Shown piece by piece: positions 7,764-16,337 of a stretch of 54,481 nt of DNA; the first letter of the stretch is position 1; every line of letters starts with the position of its first letter. Both the position numbers and the translations under genes were made by a program. The stretch is from Sulfuritalea sp. (lineage in GTDB: Bacteria; Pseudomonadota; Gammaproteobacteria; Burkholderiales; Rhodocyclaceae). The notes below the pieces were generated by a model, which worked only from the letters and a program-made list of their open reading frames with translations, was not told the DNA's origin and did not search any database. The stretch lies in contig JAMPYF010000031.1 of NCBI GenBank assembly GCA_023700805.1, forward strand, positions 1 to 54,481. The letters are read 5' to 3'.

Positions 7764-10040
7764 TCATTCCGACACCTCAAGCAATTTCGGTAGCGTAACG
7801 TAACGCCGTGTAGCAGCGGCAGGGGCTTGTATCGCCGCCAGTGCCGCCTCCATGTCGCCGACCAATACGACTTGTTCAACGCCGCGTGTGACCGCTGTGT
7901 AGATTAGCGATTGATCGAGAAGACGGCTCTTGCGAATGGGGATGATGACTTGTCGGAACTGACTGCCTTGGGCCTTGTGGATCGTGATGGAGTAGGCGTG
8001 TTCGAGCAGAGCCATTTGATCGGAATTAAAGAGAACCGACCTCCCGTTGAAATCGCACTCACAGCAGGGATCGGTGACCTGGCTAAACGGAATTGCCCGG
8101 ATGATCTTCCCCAACGACCCGTTTCGCAAATCAAGCTCGTCGTAATCGTTTTTGGTGAAGATCACCAGGTCGCCCACTCGCATCGCGAGCCCTTGGGTTG
8201 TCGTCGAGCCAGCCACACCGAAGCTCGGATGTCTCGAGTAAACGACCTCCGCGTTGCGTTGATACCGTTGTGGCAGTTCAAGGTTGAAGTAACCGACCCC
8301 ACCGATGCCGCCGTTCGTCACGGAAAGAATTTGCACCGAGAAGTCCTGCCCGCAACCGCCTAGTTCTTCATAGACGCGGAGTGTCTTGGGACCAATCTCG
8401 TTGTCCGGGCAGGGGATAAAGGAAACTCCACGGTCAAATAATTCCCGTTGCGTTTTCTGCTTGAGTTTCTTGGGGACCGCGCCACCGTGATATTCCGCCC
8501 ACACAGGAACCTTATGCGCCCGGATCGCCGCCGCAACTTGCGGGATGCCGCTTTCCAGACTCTGACGCTTAACGGTGGTGAGCGTGGTCTGAGGGATCGA
8601 CCCAAGGCCGGCCAGTGCGTGCAGCACAAGGCCCGGCCCGATTGGGGACAGTTGGCTCGGATCGCCCACCATGATCAACCAGACATTGCCCGGCAAGTGC
8701 CGTATCAGCCGGTAGAACAGCAAGGCATCGACCATGCTCATTTCATCGACCACTACGAGCGAACCCATCGGGATAGTGGCGGCATCGACGTTCGACAGAA
8801 AGCCGGCGATGGTCTTGCCGTCGCGATCCGTCGCCTCCGTCATCCGAAGTGCAGCTCGCCCGGCCAGCGCGATTTGGTGAATCTGTACGTCGGGCATCAG
8901 CTTTTCGAGAACGTAGTACAACGCATTCAAGACGGTGGTCTTGCCGGTGCCGGCACCACCCAGGATCAGACTCAGATTGGAGCGAACGCAAGTCACTACG
9001 GCCTCGCGCTGGTCATCGGTCAATGTCCGGCCTCCGGGCAGACGGTAGGTGTCGAGAATCGCGTTGACGGTGTCAACGTCCCACTCCTTCTGACGAAACA
9101 GGCCAACCTGTCCATCGTTATCCGTTCCCGCGACCAACTGATGCAATTGCGCCGCGATGAAACTCTCTATGGCGTAAGTGCCTTCGGGCTGATAGAACGC
9201 TCCGATCCGCCGATACATGGGCGTTTCATCAGTCAGTGCGAACGCCTTTTCGATCAGCGCATTGGAAACCAATACGGAGCGCAGGCGGGCTTTCAATTCG
9301 TCGGTTGGCAGGCAGGTATGGCCCTGATCCATGGCGCGATACAGCGCCTCTTCTATGCTTGCTTCCAACCGGCGCGGGTCATCTTCGGCCACCCCGAATT
9401 TCTCACGGGCAGCCGTGTCCGCTTCCTTCCAGCCGGCCGTAAAACTCAGCAAAACATACGGATTGGCCTCAATTCTTTCGCGTACCTCGTTGCCGTAGTG
9501 GGTGACGATCTTCTTACCGAGGCGCGGCGGGACACCGATCTGATCGAGCCAGAGCAGCGTCGATGCCAGATCGTGCTTGGAGAACGCCTCGCACAGCAAG
9601 CCGGCCTGTTCCTTGGTGATAATTTCCGCCAAGGCAGCAATGTCGCGCTCTTCAAGGTGCTTGACCAGTTCCGGGCCGAAGCGATCATAGAGTTGTGCCG
9701 CCCGCACCGGCCCGACACCAGGGCAATCCTGGCAATCTTCAATCCAGCGGATCAGGTTTTGCCCGGAGGGACGCAGAAGCTCGGCGTGAGTGGCTTCGAT
9801 GACTTTTTCGTGGCGCAGGAAGGTATGGCCCTTGACGCTGCTGCTGCGAACCTTGATGGGACCGTTGATCTTCCACAATTGCCCAATGCTGACCAAAGAC
9901 GGATCGGGGATCAAATTGAAATCGCAGTTCGCCACATAGGACTCCCCCGAATCGGTCTGCCCCGAGAACAGAGCGCCGCCGCCCGTCCTGCCCCGTGATC
10001 GGACAGACGTGACGCGCAGTTGAACGGACAGATCGCTCAT
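7764..10040 (-). CDS. RecD2-like superfamily 1B DNA helicase
   Basis: This 758-residue protein has the RecD2/TraA layout: an N-terminal beta region, a helix-hairpin-helix segment around PGVGPVRAAQLYDRFG (107-122), then the motor with Walker A GGAGTGKTT (361-369) and Walker B VVVDEMSMVD (429-438). The UvrD-C2-like end has SITIHKAQGSQF and YTAVTRGVEQV. It should unwind DNA 5' to 3'. It is about the usual RecD2 length. No RecB or RecC is nearby, so it acts outside RecBCD. Its start overlaps the preceding gene by 4 bases, making it the last gene of the gmtY-Z-X operon. It may help processing of the excised element, or be defence cargo. Family assignment is strong; role is inference. Confidence 0.88.
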   Translation of the reverse strand: MSDLSVQLRVTSVRSRGRTGGGALFSGQTDSGESYVANCDFNLIPDPSLVSIGQLWKINGPIKVRSSSVKGHTFLRHEKVIEATHAELLRPSGQNLIRWIEDCQDCPGVGPVRAAQLYDRFGPELVKHLEERDIAALAEIITKEQAGLLCEAFSKHDLASTLLWLDQIGVPPRLGKKIVTHYGNEVRERIEANPYVLLSFTAGWKEADTAAREKFGVAEDDPRRLEASIEEALYRAMDQGHTCLPTDELKARLRSVLVSNALIEKAFALTDETPMYRRIGAFYQPEGTYAIESFIAAQLHQLVAGTDNDGQVGLFRQKEWDVDTVNAILDTYRLPGGRTLTDDQREAVVTCVRSNLSLILGGAGTGKTTVLNALYYVLEKLMPDVQIHQIALAGRAALRMTEATDRDGKTIAGFLSNVDAATIPMGSLVVVDEMSMVDALLFYRLIRHLPGNVWLIMVGDPSQLSPIGPGLVLHALAGLGSIPQTTLTTVKRQSLESGIPQVAAAIRAHKVPVWAEYHGGAVPKKLKQKTQRELFDRGVSFIPCPDNEIGPKTLRVYEELGGCGQDFSVQILSVTNGGIGGVGYFNLELPQRYQRNAEVVYSRHPSFGVAGSTTTQGLAMRVGDLVIFTKNDYDELDLRNGSLGKIIRAIPFSQVTDPCCECDFNGRSVLFNSDQMALLEHAYSITIHKAQGSQFRQVIIPIRKSRLLDQSLIYTAVTRGVEQVVLVGDMEAALAAIQAPAAATRRYVTLPKLLEVSE

Positions 10041-10498
10041 GGATGCAGCAATCTTCCTGTGGTTGAGAGGTGCTGATCGAGATGCTTGAACTTGGTTAGG
10101 CTTTCGCGGAGGCTTTTGATCTCCACCTTCTGAACAGCGTTCTGCTCTTCGAGCTGCTTGATGCGATGGTACGCGGCCGCCAATTGCGATTGCAAGCGAT
10201 GGTCAGACGCCAAGGCAGTGGCCTCTATGACCGCTTTAGCGTCCTTACGAGCGGCTTTCGCGTCAGGCAGGACGTCGGAATCCCGGAGACGGGCTTCGAG
10301 GGCTACCAGCGCCGATTTGATGGCCGGGTTCTGCCTGAACACGGTCAGGGCGAACTGGCACTCGCCGGCGATCTGGGTGCGGTTGAGCTTCCCGATCCGA
10401 ATGTAATTCATCCAATCCTCGGCCGCCTCGCGATCCGCGATCCAGTCGTTGAACCGCTTCGCGTTGACGGCGGCGAGCTGCTTGCCGGAAAGGGTCAC
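10037..10498 (-). CDS. Coiled-coil protein of the GMT operon, function unknown
   Basis: The product is 153 residues, soluble and mainly helical, with a leucine-zipper-like coiled coil over roughly residues 105-140 (RIKQLEEQNAVQKVEIKSL). I recognise no catalytic motif. It overlaps gmtX upstream and the RecD-like gene downstream by 4 bases each, so it is translated as part of the same unit and may be an accessory or DNA-binding partner of the recombinases. It is not the GmtX protein itself, which is the next gene upstream. The gene is supported by operon position and lack of alternative frames, not by homology. Confidence 0.65.
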   Translation of the reverse strand: MTLSGKQLAAVNAKRFNDWIADREAAEDWMNYIRIGKLNRTQIAGECQFALTVFRQNPAIKSALVALEARLRDSDVLPDAKAARKDAKAVIEATALASDHRLQSQLAAAYHRIKQLEEQNAVQKVEIKSLRESLTKFKHLDQHLSTTGRLLHP

Positions 10499-11217
10499 GA
10501 TTTCTCCCCCTTCACCTCAATCAAGGATGTCCCAGGTTTGCCGAGAATCTTGGCGATGGCGGTAACAAAGCCTGGGAAGAACACGAAGCGACCGTGTTTG
10601 TCATTCACCTCGCCAGCTTCCCCAATTGTCCATTCTCGCTTTCCAAGATTCTTTGGGTCAATCGCCGCTTCGAGCGCCTTGCGTTCCGAGTCCGTGAGTT
10701 GCGCCGCCATTTCGATGACGGCGACGTTGCTCGATCCCTTCGCTATCTCGGCACCCAGCGGCCTCATATTGATAATGACCTCTGTTTTGGACTTGAGCAT
10801 GTTTAACTCAGCCTTGATCTTGTCCCGCTCGATCAGCGCCATGTGGCACAGGCTGCGGATCGCCGGGTCTTCAATCTTCTTGAGAAACGCATGCTTGTCT
10901 GCGGGGGCCAGTTGTTCCCGGATCACCTTCGACTTCTTCGGACCGTTGTAGGCTTCCCAGGCTTTGATCAGCGCGGCGTAGTCCTCGGACTGCGTGTTGT
11001 AAATCACCCGCGCCTTGAACAGCCCATGACTCTCTGATATCCGCGCCATGTTCCCGAGGCTCAGATCGCGTGCGCCCTGGCTGTGGCGACTGTATTCCAC
11101 CGCGCACAGCTCATGCAGCTTGCGAAGCTTTTCCTCCTTGTCCTTGCGATGGCCTTTGGCGAGGATCGCCTGAAACACTTCGTCAGGATGTACCGACACC
11201 GACACGTCATTCGCCAT
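10495..11217 (-). CDS. gmtX: Gamma-mobile-trio protein GmtX
   Basis: This 240-residue protein, third of the trio, follows gmtZ in the usual order gmtY-gmtZ-gmtX. The N-terminal pattern (HPDEVF, then RHSQGARDLSLGNMARISE and SEDYAALIKAWEAYNG) matches my recollection of GmtX, where a similar block reads DFSxATIGRLSE and YRALIxAWA. This resembles a small helical DNA-binding module. Its biochemical role is unknown. I chose the ATG at 11217 because AAGGAGG lies at 11224-11230, six bases upstream; a start at 11238 lacks this. It overlaps the end of gmtZ by 11 bases. The identification is from memory and context. Confidence 0.7.
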   Translation of the reverse strand: MANDVSVSVHPDEVFQAILAKGHRKDKEEKLRKLHELCAVEYSRHSQGARDLSLGNMARISESHGLFKARVIYNTQSEDYAALIKAWEAYNGPKKSKVIREQLAPADKHAFLKKIEDPAIRSLCHMALIERDKIKAELNMLKSKTEVIINMRPLGAEIAKGSSNVAVIEMAAQLTDSERKALEAAIDPKNLGKREWTIGEAGEVNDKHGRFVFFPGFVTAIAKILGKPGTSLIEVKGEKS

Positions 11218-14200
11218 GGGTTCCCTCCTTCTTAACAAGACGCAGCGTGACCGGCTTTGGAATGGCTTGGTCGGCCAGTTGCAGGACGCTGTTCAACTTC
11301 ACCCCGAGCATCTTTTCCAGAGACTCGCCGCGATCCATGATCTCCACCACCATGCGCCGTCCGAGGATCGGGTTCTCCGGGTTCGCCAGTCGCTCCAGTT
11401 CGCGCATGATCCCATTCAGGTACGCCAGTTTTTCCTGCTGAGACAGTCGGGCGCGGGGCAACGGGTGGCCCTGCGTCTCGAACGCGTGTTCCATCAGTTC
11501 ATGGAATTCGTAGACCGCCGTACCGGCGTCCAGATTGGGGTAAATCTGGAGGTCTTCAGCAACGCCGGCCAATTGCAGCAATTCAGAGTCGGTTTCCTCG
11601 ATGACCATGTTGAGGGTCAGAAGATCGCCGTTGGCGACAAGCGCCGTCGGGCTGCCGGGTTCGTCCGGCAGGTCCATAACCCGCTCAATCGTCCGCTGGA
11701 TGGCAACAATGTCCATCCCCAACTCCTGCCATTTTTGCATGGCGGCCTCATGTCGGTTTTCCACTTCGATCAGTGCGTTCATTCGGGTATAGGGGTCGCC
11801 GGCCACTTCCACCCGTGCTTTGTCCCGCATGATCTCGTTGCGCTTCTGCTCGGTTTCCCTGGCGATTTCCTTCTGCTTGTGGAAGTGGTAGGAACGGTTG
11901 TCGTAGCTGGCGGCGAGGCCACGAATATGCTCTTTTCCGGAACATTTCCAGCGGCAACGGCAGCAGTTCCTAATCCCGCCCGGAGCGGGGCCGTATAGGT
12001 GATAGTTCTTCGTAAGCATTCTTATCACGGGCCCACCGTTGTGACACCCCGGCACAGTTGCTTCTCCACTCGTGTTGCCACCGGCCAGACAGATGCCATC
12101 GTGCAAGTGTGACCATCCCAGCGCGTTCCGGTCGGCAGGGTTAACCGGGAGAACCGCCTGCCAGTCCTCGGTATTGAAGACCACCTTTTGCCTAATCTGC
12201 TCGGCGCTGGCATTTTTCAAGTCACGCTCGAAGGTGGCATATTTCATGGCCTCCAGTTTCTCCGTACCCACTTTGATCGCGTCCTGGATGTGGGCAAGCC
12301 CGGCCTTGGTGTAGTACACCGTCATGACGAATCGGGCGTGTCCAGCCAGTTTCATCATGACTTCGACGCTCACGTTGGCATCGAGAATCAGGTGCGTGAT
12401 GAGGCTGACGCGAGTGGAGTGCTGTGAACTGTAGGCTGCGCCGTTTTTTGGGTTTATTAGTTCGATGGGCTCGCCACCGGGGCGCGTAATGCCTTCCTGT
12501 GCCAGCACGTCCTGATACGCCGCCATGAGCTTTTGCCATACCCCATGGGTGATATTGGAATTAAGCGGCCAGTCGGGGTGTTCCTTGTCTTCTGGGGCGC
12601 GGAAGAGGAAAGCCGTGTCGGGGTATTCGGCAAGATCGTCCTTGTGGCGGGGCGATAGCTTTACGCTCCCCATCAGATCTGTCCATCGCGTCAGGCGCTT
12701 GATGGGGTTGACCTTCATTTGCCAGTCGCGCAGCTTGGCGAGCCAGTAGTAAGGGTTTTCATCCAGAGGCTCCAGCTCCGGCCAGGCGCACTCGAATCCC
12801 TTGTCCTTGCCGCTCTTGCCAATATCGGCGGTTTTATTGGAGTTGAAATAGAGGATCACTTTGGCCCCTTTGTCCGCATCCTCTGGCGGCGGTTGCCGGA
12901 AGATGCCCTGCGCTCGCGGAGTACCGCCGGTTCCCATCCTGAGAGGGCCGGTATTCGGGACGAATTCACTCCCGTTCCAGATGAAGGTGTCGGCCTCGCC
13001 GGAATCGACCATACGCGCCTGTCCGCCCCGTGGAGGGGTTTGCAGATGAAACAGTGCGTGAACCCAGCGACCGGGACTCCACATTTCGAGGACAGGTGTA
13101 TCCTCCTCGCGCTTTCTCAAGCGCCACACTATGTCCGGGTCGTCGCGGTCGATCTGATCCTCTGTCACTTCAAACCAGTCGCTGGCGTGTGTTTGTCCGT
13201 TGACGCTTTCCCTGCCCATCAGTCTCTGCACCCACGTCCAGTCCTTGAAATGGGGACCTTGAACGATGCGCTTGCGCAGGTCGGAAATGAGGAAGTAGGG
13301 CATCACCGTCTTTCCGGATTGAGACGGTCTCTTGGGTTCATCAACGCTGGTGCCGGAAACAGTATTGAACGGGTTACGGTAGAGGTGCGAAAGGCGGACT
13401 ATCTCTCCATTGTCATGGTCGGCAAATTCCTCGGTGTCCAGCACCCACTCGATGAGATTGTAAATACTCTTCGCATATTCACGCCCGGCCACCGACCTCT
13501 TTGGGCAAGACGTCTCATGAAAGTCCGGCAGCAATCTGCCACGCTGTAGCAGATCAGCCGGCTTCTTGGGCAGGTTCAGGCCGATCAGATACCTATCGAT
13601 GAAGTTGGAAACGGCATGTATCGCCACGCCAAAAGTTGGCTTTTCAGCCTGGAACCACGCGGCGATCAGTTTTCGCCAGTCCTCCAGTTGCGAGTCTTGC
13701 CGCGTGATCCAGGTAAATTGATGGTCGTCCTTTTTAGAAGGGAATTTTGGAGGTTCCTTCGCTTCCCCGCGTGCAATTGCCGCCTTAACCCAACTGCGTA
13801 CCGCAGTTTCTCCAATGCCAAGCCTTCTGGTCACTGAACGCATACTTTCGCCCGACTCGACGGCGCGGATGGCCGCTTCTCGGATTTCGTCAGTGTAGTT
13901 GAGCCCAGCGCCACAATTGATGCCAAGCACTTTATTAACGATCGTGACCGGAATCTTGAGTTCGACCGAGATTTGCGGCACTAACTTTCCATCAGCCCGC
14001 GCGGCGAGAATGGCCGATTTCTGTGCCTCAGTCACTACATAGTCAGCGTGCGCTCTGCGGAAGACCGATTCCGCCGTTCCACGGACCAATTGGAGATCGC
14101 GGCTTATGGTTGAGATTGGCTCACCGGCAAATGCACGTTCAATAAGTTTTGCCTTGACCTCCTCTGGAATTGCCGCCGGCATTCGTTTTACGTGTGTTGT

Positions 14201-14452
14201 CAATCTGCAGGCTGTACTGAAGGCTATTCCAAATTGCCTGGCAACCTCTTGCTTTCCTTTACCGGACTCTACAAGGCGGACGATTTTCTTTTTCTGACTG
14301 TCCGTGAGTGGGTGCGGGTTCACCCTTGGCGTATAGGTTTTGACCGTGGTTGCGTGAATCTTCATCGCTTTGGCAATGTGCTCTTTGTTTTCGCCCGCAT
14401 CGAAGCGGCGACGAATTTCCGCGATCATTTCATCACTCAATTTATGGGCCAT
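11207..14452 (-). CDS. gmtZ: Gamma-mobile-trio integrase GmtZ (VPA1269-like)
   Basis: This 1081-residue protein has three parts. Residues 1-226 hold about five tandem helix-turn-helix units of ~45 residues (for example VESGESMRSVTRRLGIGETA). The centre carries tyrosine-recombinase residues: HSTR (678-681), AGH (703-705) and tyrosines 713/714 in TVYYTK. A cysteine cluster (C830, C831, C833, C837) follows, then a long helical tail. Together with GmtY it would give two recombinases, reminiscent of TnpA/TnpB of Tn554-type elements. The start is preceded by GAGGAG overlapping the gmtY stop, ten bases away. The name rests on size, motifs and the neighbouring gmtY and gmtX. The family was described mainly in Gammaproteobacteria. 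Confidence 0.82.
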   Translation of the reverse strand: MAHKLSDEMIAEIRRRFDAGENKEHIAKAMKIHATTVKTYTPRVNPHPLTDSQKKKIVRLVESGKGKQEVARQFGIAFSTACRLTTHVKRMPAAIPEEVKAKLIERAFAGEPISTISRDLQLVRGTAESVFRRAHADYVVTEAQKSAILAARADGKLVPQISVELKIPVTIVNKVLGINCGAGLNYTDEIREAAIRAVESGESMRSVTRRLGIGETAVRSWVKAAIARGEAKEPPKFPSKKDDHQFTWITRQDSQLEDWRKLIAAWFQAEKPTFGVAIHAVSNFIDRYLIGLNLPKKPADLLQRGRLLPDFHETSCPKRSVAGREYAKSIYNLIEWVLDTEEFADHDNGEIVRLSHLYRNPFNTVSGTSVDEPKRPSQSGKTVMPYFLISDLRKRIVQGPHFKDWTWVQRLMGRESVNGQTHASDWFEVTEDQIDRDDPDIVWRLRKREEDTPVLEMWSPGRWVHALFHLQTPPRGGQARMVDSGEADTFIWNGSEFVPNTGPLRMGTGGTPRAQGIFRQPPPEDADKGAKVILYFNSNKTADIGKSGKDKGFECAWPELEPLDENPYYWLAKLRDWQMKVNPIKRLTRWTDLMGSVKLSPRHKDDLAEYPDTAFLFRAPEDKEHPDWPLNSNITHGVWQKLMAAYQDVLAQEGITRPGGEPIELINPKNGAAYSSQHSTRVSLITHLILDANVSVEVMMKLAGHARFVMTVYYTKAGLAHIQDAIKVGTEKLEAMKYATFERDLKNASAEQIRQKVVFNTEDWQAVLPVNPADRNALGWSHLHDGICLAGGNTSGEATVPGCHNGGPVIRMLTKNYHLYGPAPGGIRNCCRCRWKCSGKEHIRGLAASYDNRSYHFHKQKEIARETEQKRNEIMRDKARVEVAGDPYTRMNALIEVENRHEAAMQKWQELGMDIVAIQRTIERVMDLPDEPGSPTALVANGDLLTLNMVIEETDSELLQLAGVAEDLQIYPNLDAGTAVYEFHELMEHAFETQGHPLPRARLSQQEKLAYLNGIMRELERLANPENPILGRRMVVEIMDRGESLEKMLGVKLNSVLQLADQAIPKPVTLRLVKKEGTHGE

Positions 14453-14462
14453 CCGAATCTCC

Positions 14463-15857
14463 TCAAATCATCAATTCGCTCAACAACGCACGCGGAGCTG
14501 GTAGTTGGGAATGGTTTTGTCGCAGGACTTCGGCGGCCTTGCGAATGGCGGTCATCTGCTCATGCACTTCCGGTTGGGTGTAGACCTGCTGGCTCTCTGG
14601 TGAACAGTGGTGCATGATGCGTTGGATGATGATCGGATCAATGCCACCACGACGCGCCCTTTGCGCATAGGCATGACGGAAACCATGGGCGGTCGTCCCA
14701 TGGGTTTTCCCGAAGATTAGACCGATGCGTTCGACGGCATTTTTTAATGCCTTGTTGTACTGATCGATGGTGTAGATGCCGCCGCGATTCTGATCAGTGT
14801 TGATGAAGGCATACGGGTGGTTTCGCGGGATACCCTGTATTTGTTCCATGTAGCGCCGCCAAACCTGCATGAACCATTGGCCGAACTCGTACCCGTTTCC
14901 ATCCGGCAACCAATGAACTTGCATGAACCATTTATCATCGAGTGCCGGATGCTTCCAGCCCGCCGCCAATTTGCTGTCCAACCGGTGACGCGGCGCTAGA
15001 CCGAATTCCTGTGACAGGTACTCCTGTCTGGAACCACGTTGTCCTGATCGATTCGTCCAGTCATTTGGGGCAAAGCCAAGGCTCGGATGGTGCACGGCAA
15101 CGAACGCCTGTGTCAGGTCTTCCCAATGCGGATGAACATCCGCCATATAGGTATGGAACGGTTCGCTCACACGGAGGCCGCCCCCGTACAACATCAGCGT
15201 GATCAATATTCCTCTGTAGTCGTGTTGGCCGGCAACCTTAAAGCCCACGGACAACAGTTCCGCGAATCGATCTTCGGGGAACATCGGCGGGCGTTTGGCA
15301 AACACCTTGGGTGGTTGCTCGCCACGAATTAGCCTGGTCCGGCGCTTTGATTCTGTCGCCCACGAATGGCCCAGAAACGCCTTGTTCCGCCTGAATTGGT
15401 ATGCCTTTTCGTCGATCCGTTGGTCGTACCGGTTGCCGGCGTAGGCCGGGTTGAATTTCCCGGCGCGCGGACTTCGTTCGGGGTCCGAGAGCCATTCAAA
15501 AAAATCAGACAATTGGTTGATCATGAAATTGGCATCGCGTGGGCCGATCCCGGTCCAGTACAGGCCGCTCGGGTCTTCCTGTGACTTAGGGTCGATTGTT
15601 CCAGTTCGAAGATGATTACTGAAGTTCCGGAAGATCCGCCATTCTTCTTCGCCCTGGATCGCGTTCTGTTCCAGATACTCAAGGAATAACTTGTTCGCCC
15701 GGACGAACTTTCTTTGCCAGCTAATACTTCGGCGCACCGTCAAACAATAGTCAATCAGAGGACGCAGGGGTCCTTCGGCTGACATCAACACGGGCATCTC
15801 AATAGATGCGCCCGTGGCGTCACTAAATATCCTGCCCCTCACGACACTAAAAGGCAC
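14463..15857 (-). CDS. gmtY: Gamma-mobile-trio tyrosine recombinase GmtY
   Basis: This 464-residue site-specific recombinase has all the key residues visible: R229 in GGGLRVSE, H391-x-x-R394 in HGFRHA, H417, and the nucleophile Y426 in QQVYTQ. The N-terminal third is the SAM-like core-binding domain. It starts at GTG (15857) with a strong AGGAGG at 15866-15871 spaced 8 bases. It is the first gene of the leftward operon and lies only ~155 bases from the junction with the disrupted host gene, as expected for an element-end integrase. It likely catalyses excision and integration together with GmtZ. As a recombinase it is certain; the GmtY name comes from the trio context. Confidence 0.87.
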   Translation of the reverse strand: MPFSVVRGRIFSDATGASIEMPVLMSAEGPLRPLIDYCLTVRRSISWQRKFVRANKLFLEYLEQNAIQGEEEWRIFRNFSNHLRTGTIDPKSQEDPSGLYWTGIGPRDANFMINQLSDFFEWLSDPERSPRAGKFNPAYAGNRYDQRIDEKAYQFRRNKAFLGHSWATESKRRTRLIRGEQPPKVFAKRPPMFPEDRFAELLSVGFKVAGQHDYRGILITLMLYGGGLRVSEPFHTYMADVHPHWEDLTQAFVAVHHPSLGFAPNDWTNRSGQRGSRQEYLSQEFGLAPRHRLDSKLAAGWKHPALDDKWFMQVHWLPDGNGYEFGQWFMQVWRRYMEQIQGIPRNHPYAFINTDQNRGGIYTIDQYNKALKNAVERIGLIFGKTHGTTAHGFRHAYAQRARRGGIDPIIIQRIMHHCSPESQQVYTQPEVHEQMTAIRKAAEVLRQNHSQLPAPRALLSELMI

Positions 15858-15887
15858 CCTTGAAACCTCCTTTGAACCATACTTTAG

Positions 15888-15904
15888 ACTACATTATATG
15901 TAGT
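15888..15904 (-). promoter_or_regulatory. Probable gmtY -10 region within a palindrome
   Basis: The minus strand reads TATAAT (15898-15893), embedded in the perfect inverted repeat ACTACAT-TAT-ATGTAGT. The gmtY start codon is ~35 bases downstream. No good -35 box is visible, so activation or autoregulation through the palindrome is plausible. The neighbouring repeats could be recombinase sites overlapping the promoter. Confidence 0.42.
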
Positions 15905-16012
15905 AATGGGCATAAGAGCACTAGTGAAATAGGCAAATTTTTTTGGCGGACTGGGTTTTGTGGTGAATAGTGGGCAAAACAAGGGGAAGTATGTGTTGAA
16001 AAGTGGGGGGGA
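15900..16012. repeat. Repeated motifs at the island end, candidate recombinase-binding sites
   Basis: The AT-richer ~110 bp between gmtY and the junction carry imperfect repeats on the minus strand: TTATGCCCATTACTACAT, AATTTGCCTATTTCACTA and TTTTGCCCACTATTCACC, then a TTTTCAACACA unit next to a C-run. The shared core is roughly TGCC-(gap)-YATTNCNC. They end where the host DUF2461 reading frame resumes. Arrays like this are common at element termini. The matching left end is outside the window, so terminal symmetry cannot be tested here. Confidence 0.4.
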
Positions 16013-16337
16013 TAAGACGTCCTTGCCCAGCTCGTGGCGCAACTGGATGCCGATGTTGGTCTTGTAGGGGCTCTTGTCGCGGGCGAAGCGCGTGTCGCGG
16101 AACACGCGCATCAGCGAGCCGCCCATCTTGCGCGGCTCGGCGCGGAAATGCGGGGCGAACTTCGCCAGCGGTTCCGCCATCGCGGCGATGAATTCCAGCG
16201 CGGGTTCCCGCACCAGTTCTTCGTAGCGCGGCTTGTTCTCCTCGAACCAGGCGCGCTCGTTGTTGGCGGCGAGTTCGTCGAGGAAGCCGAGGGTGGCTTT
16301 GCTGAACATGGCTGTACTCCTCTGCGCGATGCCCGAT

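Larger units (their letters stand above)
15884..16309 (-). pseudogene. DUF2461 family gene cut by island insertion
   Basis: Codons 1-98 give a normal start of the DUF2461 (TIGR02453) family: [50 protein letters not shown]. Family members are about 220 residues and continue with a conserved region after GKDV. Here, from about 16015 leftward, the reading frame runs into low-GC sequence and 43 unrelated residues before a stop at 15884. The start has a good GAGGAG site. The rest of the gene should lie at the far end of the island, outside the window. Function of the intact family is unknown. Confidence 0.85.

Noticed and set aside
15884..16015. The last 43 residues of the DUF2461 frame as a genuine C-terminus
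   Set aside because: Residues after V98 do not fit the family, composition shifts to the island's, and they overlap the gmtY promoter and terminal repeats.
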